Below are positions 1 through 13,000 of a DNA stretch of 64,000 bases, piece after piece; the first letter of the stretch is position 1; every line of letters begins with the position of its first letter. Made by a program: the position numbers and the translations under genes. Below the pieces are notes generated by a model. That model ran no database searches and was not told the origin of the DNA. It saw only the letters and a list, made by a program, of their open reading frames with translations. The DNA is from Tomocerus qinae (taxonomy: Eukaryota > Arthropoda > Collembola > Entomobryomorpha > Tomoceridae), in contig CM034548.1 of assembly GCA_020055645.1 (NCBI GenBank), positions 11,098,001 through 11,162,000 of the forward strand, read 5' to 3'.

Positions 1-3000
1 TCATGCACTCTCTGCCCGGCTTTAAAATGGATACATAATAAAATTTCCTCATATTTCTCATTCATACATCCACTTATTCTTATTATCCAAAACATCCATA
101 GGCTACTACTAGAGTGCACTTATGCATTAAATCCTCTATACTACACATATCTGATAAATAACTTTTTCTCTTAGCATTCTTTAATATACTTATCTAATAC
201 ACACACCTAGCCAGGTTCATAGTAGTATCCAGTAAATACATACATACCAGTAAATACATACATAGCACTTAGGCATAGAGGAGTAGGCGATAGCCAATCA
301 ACATTCCTATATGAACAATACTCTAATATCCTCTTTTATTTGAAGACATGAACTATGGTTTCCAGCAAAGTGCTTGAGATCAGAGTTGAGTTTTTCCCTC
401 TACATCTCATCTTATCCGTCCTTCTCTCCACTAACTCTCAAATAACAAATCTCGTCTATAAACCGACCTTATTTCTATCACAAAAAACTAAACATAATGT
501 TTAATGGAACTACCCTTGTTTTCCTCCAGTTTCGTTCGACTTCTAGCCACGGACTATAAACCCAATTCAAGCCTAATATTCACATCAGGCTTTTCCCATC
601 CATTCATATTCTAGCCAGACAATATTATTATACGTACCACGCCACATGGGACCACACAGTACACCAAGTAATGTAGAATGTAATGTTACCTTAAAAGTAT
701 TATATCACGGTACAATTACGCAATATTCCAATAGGGAACTCATCTATAAGGAATTTCTATATCTTTTACCAAGAACTAAGACAAAAACGAGAAATCATTA
801 AGCAACAATTTTAGAATATTACTACAAATATTTTGATAATGTGATGTTCAAGATGGAAAACTGAGAATTTATGGCATAACTTGAAACTATTTATTTACAA
901 TGTTTACTTTTAGTTAATTCTAGAAATTAAAACTGGCATAAATTTCTACCAAGTTCCTTAGAGAAAACTTTATAAAGAAATGGTGGAGTGCTGTGGAAAA
1001 TAAAGTGTTAAGGATAGTATAGGGAGGGAGTGTAGTATATAATACTAGGCAGAGGGATATGTTATATAATGCATTTAGAAGGCCACAAGAGAAAACTGAG
1101 AGTGGCAGAGAGGAGTGAAGCCAAGCCACACATCATCCACAGTCCGCCGATTCAAGAAAATCACTCAACTCAACTCACTCACTCACCTCACATCACTTGA
1201 CTCAAGAAATCGACGGCAGTCAGGCAGGGAAGCAAAGAATCAGACGAGTTCCATTTCAGATAAGCTATCCTCTATTCTGTGAAGATACATACTTCCTCTA
1301 TCATCACATCAATAATATGAGCAAGTAACAAAAGAGCCTTTTTTCAACTGTTGTGGACTATCGTAGTGTAAGGATAAGTAGGAAATAAACTCTCAATTTC
1401 TCTCAACCCGTTCCGTTCAGTTTACCCACACCAAACAACAGACATTCTGATGCAGCCCACATCAAAAAACCTCAAAGAACACATTATGAAACTCATACGA
1501 CACACACTGTACAAACACATCTCTACTATCTCTCTCTCTGCAACTGGAAAACTGACATAAAGATGAGAGGAAAGAATCCCTCGGCATGTTATATTGCACG
1601 CCATCATATTTATTACACACTCTCTCTATACCATTAGGAACTAGCTGCGGTTATCATTATCACCACAAGTGCAAATAGACCTTTTAAACCATTTTAAAAC
1701 TAGGACGTGTATGTATTTCACTAGTATCATTACAATGCATTCTGACAGGTTAAGTAAAATGAAGTATTTGTTGGAACATTTAATGAAGATGTAGCGATAA
1801 GTAGTAGAATTGTTTACATTTGTGTTTTATAGGAATTACACGCTGTATGCAAACTCAGTTTATTTTTCAAAAGATCCGTGTCCAATTAGTTCACTCCAGT
1901 GGATTCCATTCAAAAACAATGATAAAAGTAGCAATGTTACACAACTGGCTACAATTTCATGGAAAATGAACCGATGTGCTGATTATCTAATATGGGAAGA
2001 AGCATGCATTTTGTTGAAAATTTATGAATAATTTAGTTAGAGTGTAGGTACTTCACACAAAATAAATGGCTTGCATATTAATGCATGAACTGGTTAGTGT
2101 ACAATTTGTAGATTTAGTATGCATGTATACTGCTAAATGAATAACTAATGTTATGTTTTGATTTATTTTACACTAAAACAACATGGTAATAAAGTGAACG
2201 CAAATATTTTACAGCTCGATCCAACATTTAAATCCTATCACAACAATAACATTCCGTATTCTAGAGCACACAAGTCGCAGATAACTAGATGCATGCATAG
2301 GAAATACTCGGACTATACTCCGAGTCAATCTACTATAATTCGTTCTGTGGCCACATTTTAATTGAACAAACTTAGAAGGAACTTATTTATCAAACTTGGA
2401 GGAAACCATGGTAAAATCCAGAAGAAATTTAATAGTATAAAGTATTTTAATTTTTTAGAAGTTTTCGATTTAAAACTCAAATGTATCTCGTTTGCATTTT
2501 GTTCATTTGTTAATCAAGTAAAAAGTAGTTTTTTGTAATAGGAAGGAGGAAGGAACTTTTGATGGTTGAGATTTTATAAATGTCAGCGTTAAAATGAAAA
2601 AAGATGTAATGCTTAGGAATTATAGTCGAGACGACTTTTAATCGAGGAATTAGATAAATGCAGAGTGTCCTTTAGGAAAAGTGGTGTGTGTAGTTAGTGT
2701 AGCAGTGAGACTAGTCTCGATTCCACATTAAACATCATTACATAGAACACGGTCCTGCACTCTTGTTCGTGTATAGTTTACATATGCCTATGTCGGCATG
2801 ACTTAGATATATATCTAGCATGGAAAACCTCATCACATTGCATAGTAATTCTTTTTGCCTTTTAGTCTAATCAAGTTTTCACGAAGGTATTTAATGTATG
2901 GCTGTAAAGTATGAGTCCCTCTGCTCTTCCCTCGCATGACGGCTCTCTCATCATCTGAAATATTTGCAAGAGTCGACTTTCTCGCTCTCTAACTCAACTC

Positions 3001-6000
3001 CCTTATAAAAGCAATAAACTATAGTTCCCTTATAAGACTTTGCCTCTCGCTCGCTCAGTTTAACTGACTGGCAATATCAAAGTAGAACCCAAAGCCAAAT
3101 AACAAACCCTTTAGTTCCCATTGCCTTCACTTTGCATATCTGCACTTTGCTTGCATTACTTGACTTTTAACTTTACAAAGTTTACATAGAGCTGTAACTC
3201 ATTTGATTCGTGCTGTGTCTTGTCCTATTCTCTTTACAACACTAGAATACAAACCATATATTTACTAATAGTCCCAGCCAGCCAGCGGACAGAAACAAAC
3301 ATCAACACATATAAAATATATTGCCTTCGCTTACTTTCATGTACGGAATAATATTATACTACTTTGTATACTATAGATCTGTAGTAGTATAATAACATCA
3401 ACCAAATGAACTCTTAAGTACCGCAACTTCAGTCGGCAGAGGATGAAGATGGTTTTTTAGTTTACCATGTTTACTCAGCCTTACCTTTGCCATTTTAAAG
3501 GACAGTATTTATTAGAGCGTATACGGTACCCACATAATAATATTTGCTTGTACATCATAGGTAATATCTCTATGTATAAGTAAATAGTATGCTAAGTATG
3601 TAGGTAGTCGTATAATGGTATTATGTAGTTCGCTAGGATGTTGATGGAATTTCTAACTCTTGTCGTTTTAGGCAATGGTATAAAGAAGAGAAGTCGCAGA
3701 CAGAAGAGCAAGCAAGTATATTATGGAAAGTCGGTATGGGCATGGCAAATGGCAAGTCAACTCAAAATGCATAATCAAAGAAGACGTCAAACTCGGAGAG
3801 CCATTAGACATTCTATAATATTGCAGAACGTACGTAGTAGACTATTATATTATTATGTGCATAGAGGTGCTCTGTGACTTTTATGTAAGGTAGGAATTCT
3901 ATATACTTATGTAGATATGTACATAAAAGAGCATTGTATGGCATCCTAGTCAAATAATAGTTTAAATAGGAAAAGTGTGGATAGTATAAAAGAAGTTACT
4001 TACAGCCGATTTAGCAGACTAACTGACTTTAGTGGCCATTTGACTATCATAAAATAATGAGATGAAAGCTAAAATAAGTCTCACAAGACTCAGCATACAT
4101 AACTGGAATCTAAGTAAGTAAGTACCCCTTAAAATAAAATGTTATGGAGAGACTCCTTGTCGAGCTCATTCTTCCAGTGTCATATTACGAAAGCCTTTAT
4201 AGTATTACACTTCCGAGTTGGAGACAGAAAAGTATTATGACAGTCTTTCTTCAGTTTCACTAAAGATTGAAATGACTTGACCACAAAACCATTTGGGTCT
4301 TCTCTTCAGATGCTCCTTATGTTCCACATGTACTAATAAGGTTACCATATTTCAAGAGAGGAGGAAGAGGCTCCCTTCCTTTTCCCATTCTCAAATAAGT
4401 CAAATAGCAGGACAACCCTCACCACATCACATCCTCTCTTTATCCTTTTACACTCAAGATAAATACACTGACACTAGTCTCACTGTTGTTGCAAGGAGTG
4501 TCGTCAAATTTAGCTGGGAGGTAGACACTTCTTAGCTCCGTATTTATTATACCACTACACATTTATGTATAGTAATAAAACCACCATAATATTCTAAAAG
4601 GAATGTGTGTGTGAAGAATGTATCCTCTTCATTCACAGATACAGACAGACAGACAGAGAGCGTTAGTATTAGTAGTAGTAGTAATAAGTAGTCATAATAA
4701 TAGTAAGTAGGTACATGTATCTGTGATAGTAGTAGTAGTAGTAATACAGTTCAACATAGTATAGTGATATAGTGGTGGATGGATTCCCAGCAGATGTACC
4801 CATATGCTGTCTCCTTCCATCATCATATTGGATCTGTCATCCTCCAGCTTGTCATCGTCAATTCTGTATTCTCCGCTAATGACATTCCCACCTTCGGAGA
4901 GCAGAGGATGCAAGTTACTTTGGTTGACATGAAGAAACCATAAGTGAATCAGGAGGTAGATAAATGTGCCATTGATATCCTATACTAGACGTCGACATGA
5001 CATGAGATATCAGCCACTAACAATAAAATAAAGAGGGAATTCGAATACACATTTCCAAATGGATTCCTCGGATGTCTGCCATGTACTGACTGACTGACTG
5101 CTATACATACGGGACACGCAACTCTCACTGAGTGACTGAATGAATATGTCTTGTTGTCGACCAAGATAGCCTTTTCTTCCATTATATCCAATTCTATGCA
5201 ATCATCACCTTCCTTCCTATTAAGACTTATCCCTGAGTGGCTGCAATGGAGCTGAGTGCAAGGAAGAGCAGACACAACCCTTAAATCCATTTACTCCCAG
5301 ATACTATTTATTTGTACAACAGAGAAATTCTATTATGATCACTATTTGGTACTCTCTTTTACCAACATGACAATCTCCCAACCATTTTTTGGCTATTAGT
5401 AACAGTATGGCATCTTCAACTCTAATAATGTATATACATTTGTCATAAGACATCATTTTAATATATATCTCCAATCCTTCCTAATAAATGTAGACCCTTA
5501 ATAATAAATGCTACGCTTAGGTGGAAATGGAACGAAGAATCTAATAAAAGACAAGAGTGGGCTGACTTTATAACAATAAGTATTGATGATGTAAGCAGAG
5601 AGCTAATGAGGATGTCTCCATGGAGGACGACAAAGCAAATATAATCCAAATTGCTCTCCATACCTGTATATATACATACAAGGTAAATGAGCGATATTCT
5701 AAGAACTAAGCAAGTGAACATCAAAGCACAACTCCGTGTGTGTTGGGTAATCTCATAGAGAAAGAAATTCTAAGTATATCGAAATACCTTAGCGTTAGCT
5801 TCCTCCACCGATTCCTCTGCTCTTGGCTGACAACTCTTCCATTTCCGAGAAAACATCTAGAATCTTAGTTTCTTGTCGAGCTCTAAGTTCTTTCCAGCTT
5901 TTACTTTCCTATTACATTATATTACGACATACAAGACGTTGCTAACTAACTAATGTTACATATACTACATAAGAGATAGAATTTCAACACAGATAGTATA

Positions 6001-9000
6001 CAGATAACTGCTCAAATGCCATATACTCCTCGCCTACATTGTAGAGCATGGCACAAACAAACTCAATTTAGTTTCTCTCGAGTTTATTGGCCAATTATGA
6101 AATGCAAGCATGTAGGTCTTTTCTCGAGAACGAAGCGTAATGTCTGTCTGACTCTAATGTGGAAAATGGGATGGTAATGTGAAATACATAGATGTGCAGA
6201 TGCAGGTAAGGTTGTGTGTACTAGTACAACAGTGCAGCAATGTACACACATTTATGTAGGCATTTAGATCTCCTATACACAGAGCCCATCTTCATTTACA
6301 ACTCTATATAAATAAGGTCTATATACACACACTTTCTATGTAGGTGGATGGATGGAAGTATTTATGGAGAGACTTGTATACAGATAGAAGTAAGTAGTAG
6401 GTAGTAAGAGATACATTAAATATAGAGACATATACTTTTAAAGACTCTTAAAAGGAAGACACATTTAGTTATTGTGTTTAAAAGGTATGTATAGAGGGGA
6501 AGAGAGATTGTAGGCGTGGGGAGTCGTGCTAATGTAAGAATGTAGACGGTGCAGATAGAAAACAGAGAGGAGAGAGACTAAGTACTCGAGTACAGCGTTT
6601 TAATGGCATGAGACGAGCATAGTTTTGTAGAAATGTCACCAGTGAAAGTTGCCTGATAAAATATTTAAACTATGTCCATTTTGGGAATGAAGCAACTTGA
6701 TTTTTAGTAGGAAGTCGACTCTTTCCTCCCAGCCTGGGCCCAACTCAATCTTTTAGATGCTCCTCACTCCGCTGACGTGCGTTTTGAAGCGTACGTACCT
6801 ACATCTCCAAATGTGTGGGCATGTCTGAGGGGACAAAATGCCTAAACACCAACTTGGTGAAGAGCACTTTTGTCATACTACCTACCACTTACTTCACTCA
6901 CCTATCCACACCTATATTGTTTTAATTCAAACAAAAGACATTCCGCTGAATTAATAGTCCGCTTTTTGAGTTGACTTTGAAATTGAATAGATAGCCGCAC
7001 AGCTCATATCATAAATTTTTTCGTATATAAGGAGTATTTAATATATTGCATTAAATGTATTCAGTTCTGGGTAAGTAGATGCTATTTATGGCTTCGTACT
7101 GTGGAGGATTGAAGTCATTTAAGGAAATGCATTTGGATATTTTCCTAAGCCAAGAGGATATTTTGCAAAAGAAGGAGACAAGACGGATGACATGGTTCTT
7201 TAGACACTTGGCAGGTTTATAATGCAGTTTAAGGCTTCGGATTGGAACAAGACATGTCTAGTCAATTAAATTCAAGTTGGAGAGTTACGTAAAATGGAGA
7301 GGGAAAGGGTGAGTATTATGTGCATAAATAAATACTAACTATTAGCTTATTTTTATAGATAGTAGCTATGCAGGTTTATGTGTTTATTTATTACGTGCCT
7401 GCATAATACAGTAGAATAGTTTCAGATACCGTGAGCTAAGAATCGTAAAACAAGTAGAGAGCAGCACTTGAGAGAACGGACCTGAGATTCACGGTTGAAG
7501 TGATGAGAACAATTTTGACAAGAAATCAGTTGGTCTGAGAGCTCACGTCTTATAATACAAGGAAAGATAGTGTACAATAATATACGTGTTGAAATATAAG
7601 AAGTTGCGTTAAGTAGCTATGGTAGTAGGTATCTTCTTATTTATACTATAATATTTATACGTGCGTAGGTAGATAGAAGTTAGTTGATAACTCTATCTGT
7701 GATAATTCAAAAGAAGCCATTTGAGAGTTGAGCGAAGAAAAGGTCGTTAAGTCTCAACTTGCAGTTCAGTTCAATTGAATTCTGTTCAACTCCATCAATG
7801 TCTTGTCTCAGCAGTCTATAGATCTATGCTTATGTAAGTGCACTTCTAGGTATGCAGTGTAAACCAAAGAAAGTAAACTCAACGAAGTTTCCGGCTGTTC
7901 TCGACTACCAAAATTTCAACCGCTCACTTCGTCTTCGCCAGTCAGTTCAGAAACGTCAGTCGAATTGAGTCAAGTTAGTCAAGTCAGTGTTGCTTGCAGA
8001 ATTTAAAAAAACGACACGAAACATTTCTTCCCTATAAAATCCAGAGCAGTGACTAAAGTATATCCATTAAGTGTGTCAAAAATATTTCGAGGGTAAAACA
8101 GAGGGGGATATGATATACGATGGGTCTACACTCTAATTTGATCTGATCTCCTCGAAATCTTTGGTATGTTTGGCTATAGTAGTAAGTAGGGGTAGTAGTA
8201 GTACATTATAAAGTACACCTACTCCTCCTCCGTCCACAATGGCTATTACATATATCACAACTTCCAGCAGACTCTTCTCCACACAGGAAAATTATGAGAC
8301 ACTTTTGGGAACGTCTCTCTTGTTGATGTGATCTGATGCTATCCGAGTCGAGTGGACTTTCTGTTGAACGGGAAGGCTAGCTTGAGCTGTCACAAAACTA
8401 TCCCACAGAAGAGCACATCACAGCTTACAGCCGACTGAAAGCGCCGAGCTGACACCATAACACTTATAGCTCCTGTCTGGATATGCATCTCATGTGTGAT
8501 GTCTCTCTAAAGGGAGGTTTTCAGCACAGCCGGCTATGAATGGAGGCGGGTGAGTTCCGACAAAACTCATGCACTCCTATCTACCTACACCAGATCCAGA
8601 TAAACTCAAGTTCAGCACTATCAAAATTTTCAACCAACTAAACTCAATTGACACCGTAGCCCTTCTATTAATTCCCCGGTCTTATCTTCACTAAAATTTT
8701 CAAATTGATTGGAAAATAGTCCTTTTAAAGTTATGCTACAAGTAATAATTTTAATGACAATTGATATCTTTGATATTTCTACGATTTAGAATTAACAGTG
8801 TCATTTTTATCTTTAATCAGATTCTTCTACAAATTACGTTAGTTTAATAGTATACAGTTTGACTTAAAAACTCGATTTTAAATTAATTGTCTGCATAGCA
8901 TTAATTCCTAATATTTTTTTTCTGATGTATAAATGGGTTAAAATATTTTATGGGAACATTGCTTAAAATGAAGTTTACTAAATGGGGGATTTACGGTATT

Positions 9001-10000
9001 AGTATAGAGAGTTGCTTGGCATGGCACTGCAGAGCAAAAGCAAACCACTCCTTTCGATGGACAGGCCGGAGAAAGTTTGTCCGATTCGTTTCTCTTCCAG
9101 TCAAGCAAACTTAACCCTTTTCTTTCCTTTCCTTTTACAAGCTTGCCAGTCACCACCGGCTTCCTTCCTATATGCACTATTCATTGACTAAAGCCAAAAT
9201 CCAAGGAAAAAGGCCAGTCAGCCAACAACTCTATCCTCAATGTCTATTTGCTTTCTTTTCCATGGCGTTCCTTGGCTCAGATGTTGTTATGTCATCTCCT
9301 TACTACTCTTTCTCCTTATTTCCGTTATTTCTTTTCTTCGGCCTCCTCCAGTCCCCTACTAACTCTCAGCCCCACGCACAAGCAACTATTATACTTTATT
9401 TTTTACTTTCTACTTAAACAAACTGCTAAAACACATCACAATTTGCTTACTTGTTCGAAGACATGCTTTCTGTAGGTACTTAGGACTATAATTTATTTCC
9501 TCGAGAAGAACATCTAATATCAAAGTATAGTAGTAGGGGATACACATTTATATTATATTATGTTTATTTGTGCCTACCTCAGCAAAGCCATGAATATCAT
9601 TTCAGAAGATTTCCTTTAACTTCAACCGATTTTCGTACTAATACATACTAAAAATATATTTAGCAAAAAGAGTAGTATAATCCTATGAGATAGTATTCTA
9701 TTCATATCAATTTGCACAAAAACTCTTTCCTTGTGTATTTTGCTTCCTTTTTTGCAACGTGAATGCAAAAGGATCTGAAAAGGAAGAAGCGACAAAATTT
9801 AGAAAGATGTAGCAAGTCGGGGAATGTCTTTTCATTTTGTTTCAAAGAGAAATCGTAGTTAGTAGTAGCCATATAGTAGAGCAATACCAAATATTTGCTA
9901 TATATTTGTATTCCGTGTGTGGCCTGTTGTGTATTTATTCATTGTAGCATAGGATAATAGAGAGGAGAGCAAGGAATTGAGTGAGTAATACAGAAACAAG
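1..10000. other. Gene-poor simple-sequence DNA, 1-10 kb
   Basis: No conserved protein or RNA gene seen. Texture is AT-rich with degenerate short motifs. Clear microsatellites are CAACTCAACTCACTCACTCA at about 1165-1184, GACA units at 4643-4658, TAG units at 4669-4681 and 4727-4743, and ACTG units at 5085-5100. CACTTTGC is directly repeated near 3128-3150. Open frames are short (under 105 codons) and many lack an ATG. A promoter-like cluster at about 3004-3059 is listed separately. Confidence 0.6.
3004..3059 (+). promoter_or_regulatory. Promoter-like cluster: TATA boxes and TCAGT initiator
   Basis: TATAAAAG at 3004-3011 and TATAAG at 3031-3036 precede TCAGTTT at 3055, with about 26 nt between the second TATA-like element and the initiator A. 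The stretch between is pyrimidine-rich (CTCTCGCTCGC). No coding exon is recognised downstream, so this may be a non-coding promoter or chance. Confidence 0.2.
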
Positions 10001-13000
10001 GAGACTGCATGGACATTTATCCAGAAAAGAGCCACTTCTTGGTGATATTGTGGAATGAGAATGTTTTACTGCCTCGCTCCCGGTTCAGCCTCAGCTCACC
10101 GCCATTCCGGCGTAAATAACAACACCGAACACAGCGGGGTGAGTCGGAGAGACAGTCAGAGAACCCAACTGGAGATTTGGCCCCGTACAAAACAACACTC
10201 CGATCTTTCTTTCTCTCCTATTTATTTATGTTGTATGTACTCCTACATTACACATTGTGCTTATCGTTAGCTATATTTAATGCGATAGGAGGGAAAGAGT
10301 ACAATTTGGTTAGCTTTTTTCCTATATAGTTCATACTCAGGCCAGGAGTAAGTAGTAGGTAGTATTTATTTATAAGAAACAATAAGTAAAAGGTTTATTT
10401 GGTGAAATGACTCTGCCAATAATAGGAGAAGTATATATTTAGGTAGAGGTCTAGTTAGGGAGAATTAGAATGAGGAGGGAAGAGACGGAAATTGGGTAAT
10501 CTGAGACGATGATGATGGCGAAAGGGAGAAAGAGGAAAAGAGAATCAGTAGGAGACTTTGTCACTCATTACCCATCATCAACTAACCATCACAAGATTCT
10601 GATTTCGGATTAGCAATAGAAACAGAGCGTGGAACAAGAGGGATTTTTCTTTTCATTCTCATTCTCATCAACTAAGACTCATTATCCTTTGTACTACTCT
10701 GCTATTAGGACTCTCTTGCTTCCCTGGCTTTCCAACTAACCTCCTCCGTCAGCGGACAGCTCCTTACAACAGACGCATCCAGCAGAATGAAACTAACTAC
10801 GAGAATGAAATGGAAGTCTGGGCCTGGGAATTATACGACTTTTTTCCTTCTTCTTCTGTTTTCACTCCGACTACTTACTTTACTCCACTTTTCTTTCCTC
10901 CCATTTTCATTCCTTTCTTTTCGAATTTCTTCGAGTTCCTTCTTTCTGATCTCTCCTGCTCTCTCTATACACTTCGTTAGAGAAATCTACTATACGTACA
11001 CTCCACTCACACTACTTGTGCCGGCAATAATAAATACTATAGCCTATAGCGAAAGTACTTAAACTATTTATTGCTTCACTATGACTGTGACCTCTTTGAA
11101 TGTGTATCACACGACACATTACACTAACTATATACCTTCCGTGCGTTACATCAGTAATATTATACGCAACGGACTAAAAATAAGTCAGTTAGCAGTTTTC
11201 TCGTAAACACACGAAATGATAAGGTTTTTGTTACTATAGGCAAATATTGGGCTGGCTACATGATGATAATATAGGTTCACACTCCAGTTGACTTTCTATT
11301 GGGGAAAAGAGTGAACTTATTAGTAACTACTACATAGCATGTACTGTTGAAAGCTCCGCAAAGGCCTAGACATAATATTATGACTTAGATAGGTAGTAGG
11401 AGAAGTGTAGGGAGAAAGTATCTGTGTGTGTGTTTGGGAGAAGCAAATAAAGCGAGGGCAAGGGAAGGCCGTGCAGGAGAGAAGTCAAGTCACCGATCTA
11501 AACAATAGTTGAAAACTATCTATCTCAATCTTGTAGAAAGCAAGACATGGCAGAAAGACAAACCAATAAATGAGGACGTAGATGTGGACTATCGCACTCT
11601 TCCTCTCTCTCTCTCCCTGACTTTTGCACAAACAAATAAGTCACCAATTCAACTTTCCTCTTTGAGTTTGTTTTAATAGACAAAGTTGGCGGAGTCAGTC
11701 GACACTTGATTAAGCGTTGGGAACATGGCTTGCCCAAGTCAAAACTCATAACTCACAACCAGCGTGGAAAAATAGCTTCCACATAGGCCCAAACCTCCTC
11801 GAATCGTTAATCACGCAAAGACGTAGTTTATAACAGGAGCCTCGCCTCGCTCTCTTCCTCAGATCCATTTCCACACACTTACGAAGCATACGCACATGAA
11901 AGAGTTAAGTTTATCTCAGAGATAGAAGAATCGCTGTGTACTAAACAGACAGCAACCTTCCTCTTCCTTCATTTCATCCCGTTCCTCCTTTACATCACCA
12001 TACATAAATACTCCCTACATACATACATACAACATTACGTGGCACCCACTTACTCTACGTACTTTCTACTTACTATTACAATCTCCCTAAGTGTACATGC
12101 ATTTGCTATCTCTTCTATCTCCGTTATTTGACTTTCTTTAATATTGCACTCACTGCACTCCTTGTGCATTGAACAGTGCATTTTAACATGCCACAGCACA
12201 AGCAACTAATTCATCCCTCCCTAACATCCTATCTTCTTCCCTTTCAGCGTGGAACAATATCTTTTGCTAAGTATTCCCACAATACTATATACTACATTAC
12301 ACTCTCCACCTTATGCTTCCATACGCACGGATGTAACAGCCTTTTGTAATATTGGTGGTAAGACACTGTGCAATGCAAACAGGACATGCTGTACATTATT
12401 AGTAGAAGGTATATACATACTAATAGAGTAGGGGCAGGGAATGTAGCCAGTCGTTGTATGTAGTCGTATAATGGCGTGCCGGAAGATTTGTGTGCCTAGT
12501 GACTAATCTTAAATAAGAGTGCGCAAAGACTTGTCTCAACTCAGCTCAACTAATAGGAGTAAGTAGTCCTTGAGACTGAGTGTAATGCGTAAAAGTGCGT
12601 TCAGTCGTTCCCTTGTCAGTGCTTGTCACTGACTCCTTGGAGTCTAGAGAAACCCGTAAAGCACCAACAAAAATAACTGCTGATTCTAAAAAGAGAAGTC
12701 CTAATAGAGTGGAGAGACGTGAGGGAAGTCCTCATCAAGAAGAAAAAGTCGGAGCCGACACCCGCCCGGCCCAAGTTAATGTATGAACTAAGTAAGTAGT
12801 TGCATTAAGTTAAGACAAATAGGTAGAGTTAGTTTCAAAGCGAGCTGTAGCGTGCCGTGTAGGTAAAGTCAACGTATTAGGCAGTTACTTAACTCTGTAC
12901 ATTACATCGTGTCATGTCAAAATAGTATATGGGAGTACAAAGCACAGTAAAAGGGGTAAACAGATATAAGTGAAGTGTGTAAGAGTAGGTACAAGATATT

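Noticed and set aside
12595..12786. 63-codon hydrophilic frame with KKRSPNR
   Set aside because: No ATG, preceded by a stop four codons upstream, no splice context; resembles a disordered-protein exon only superficially.
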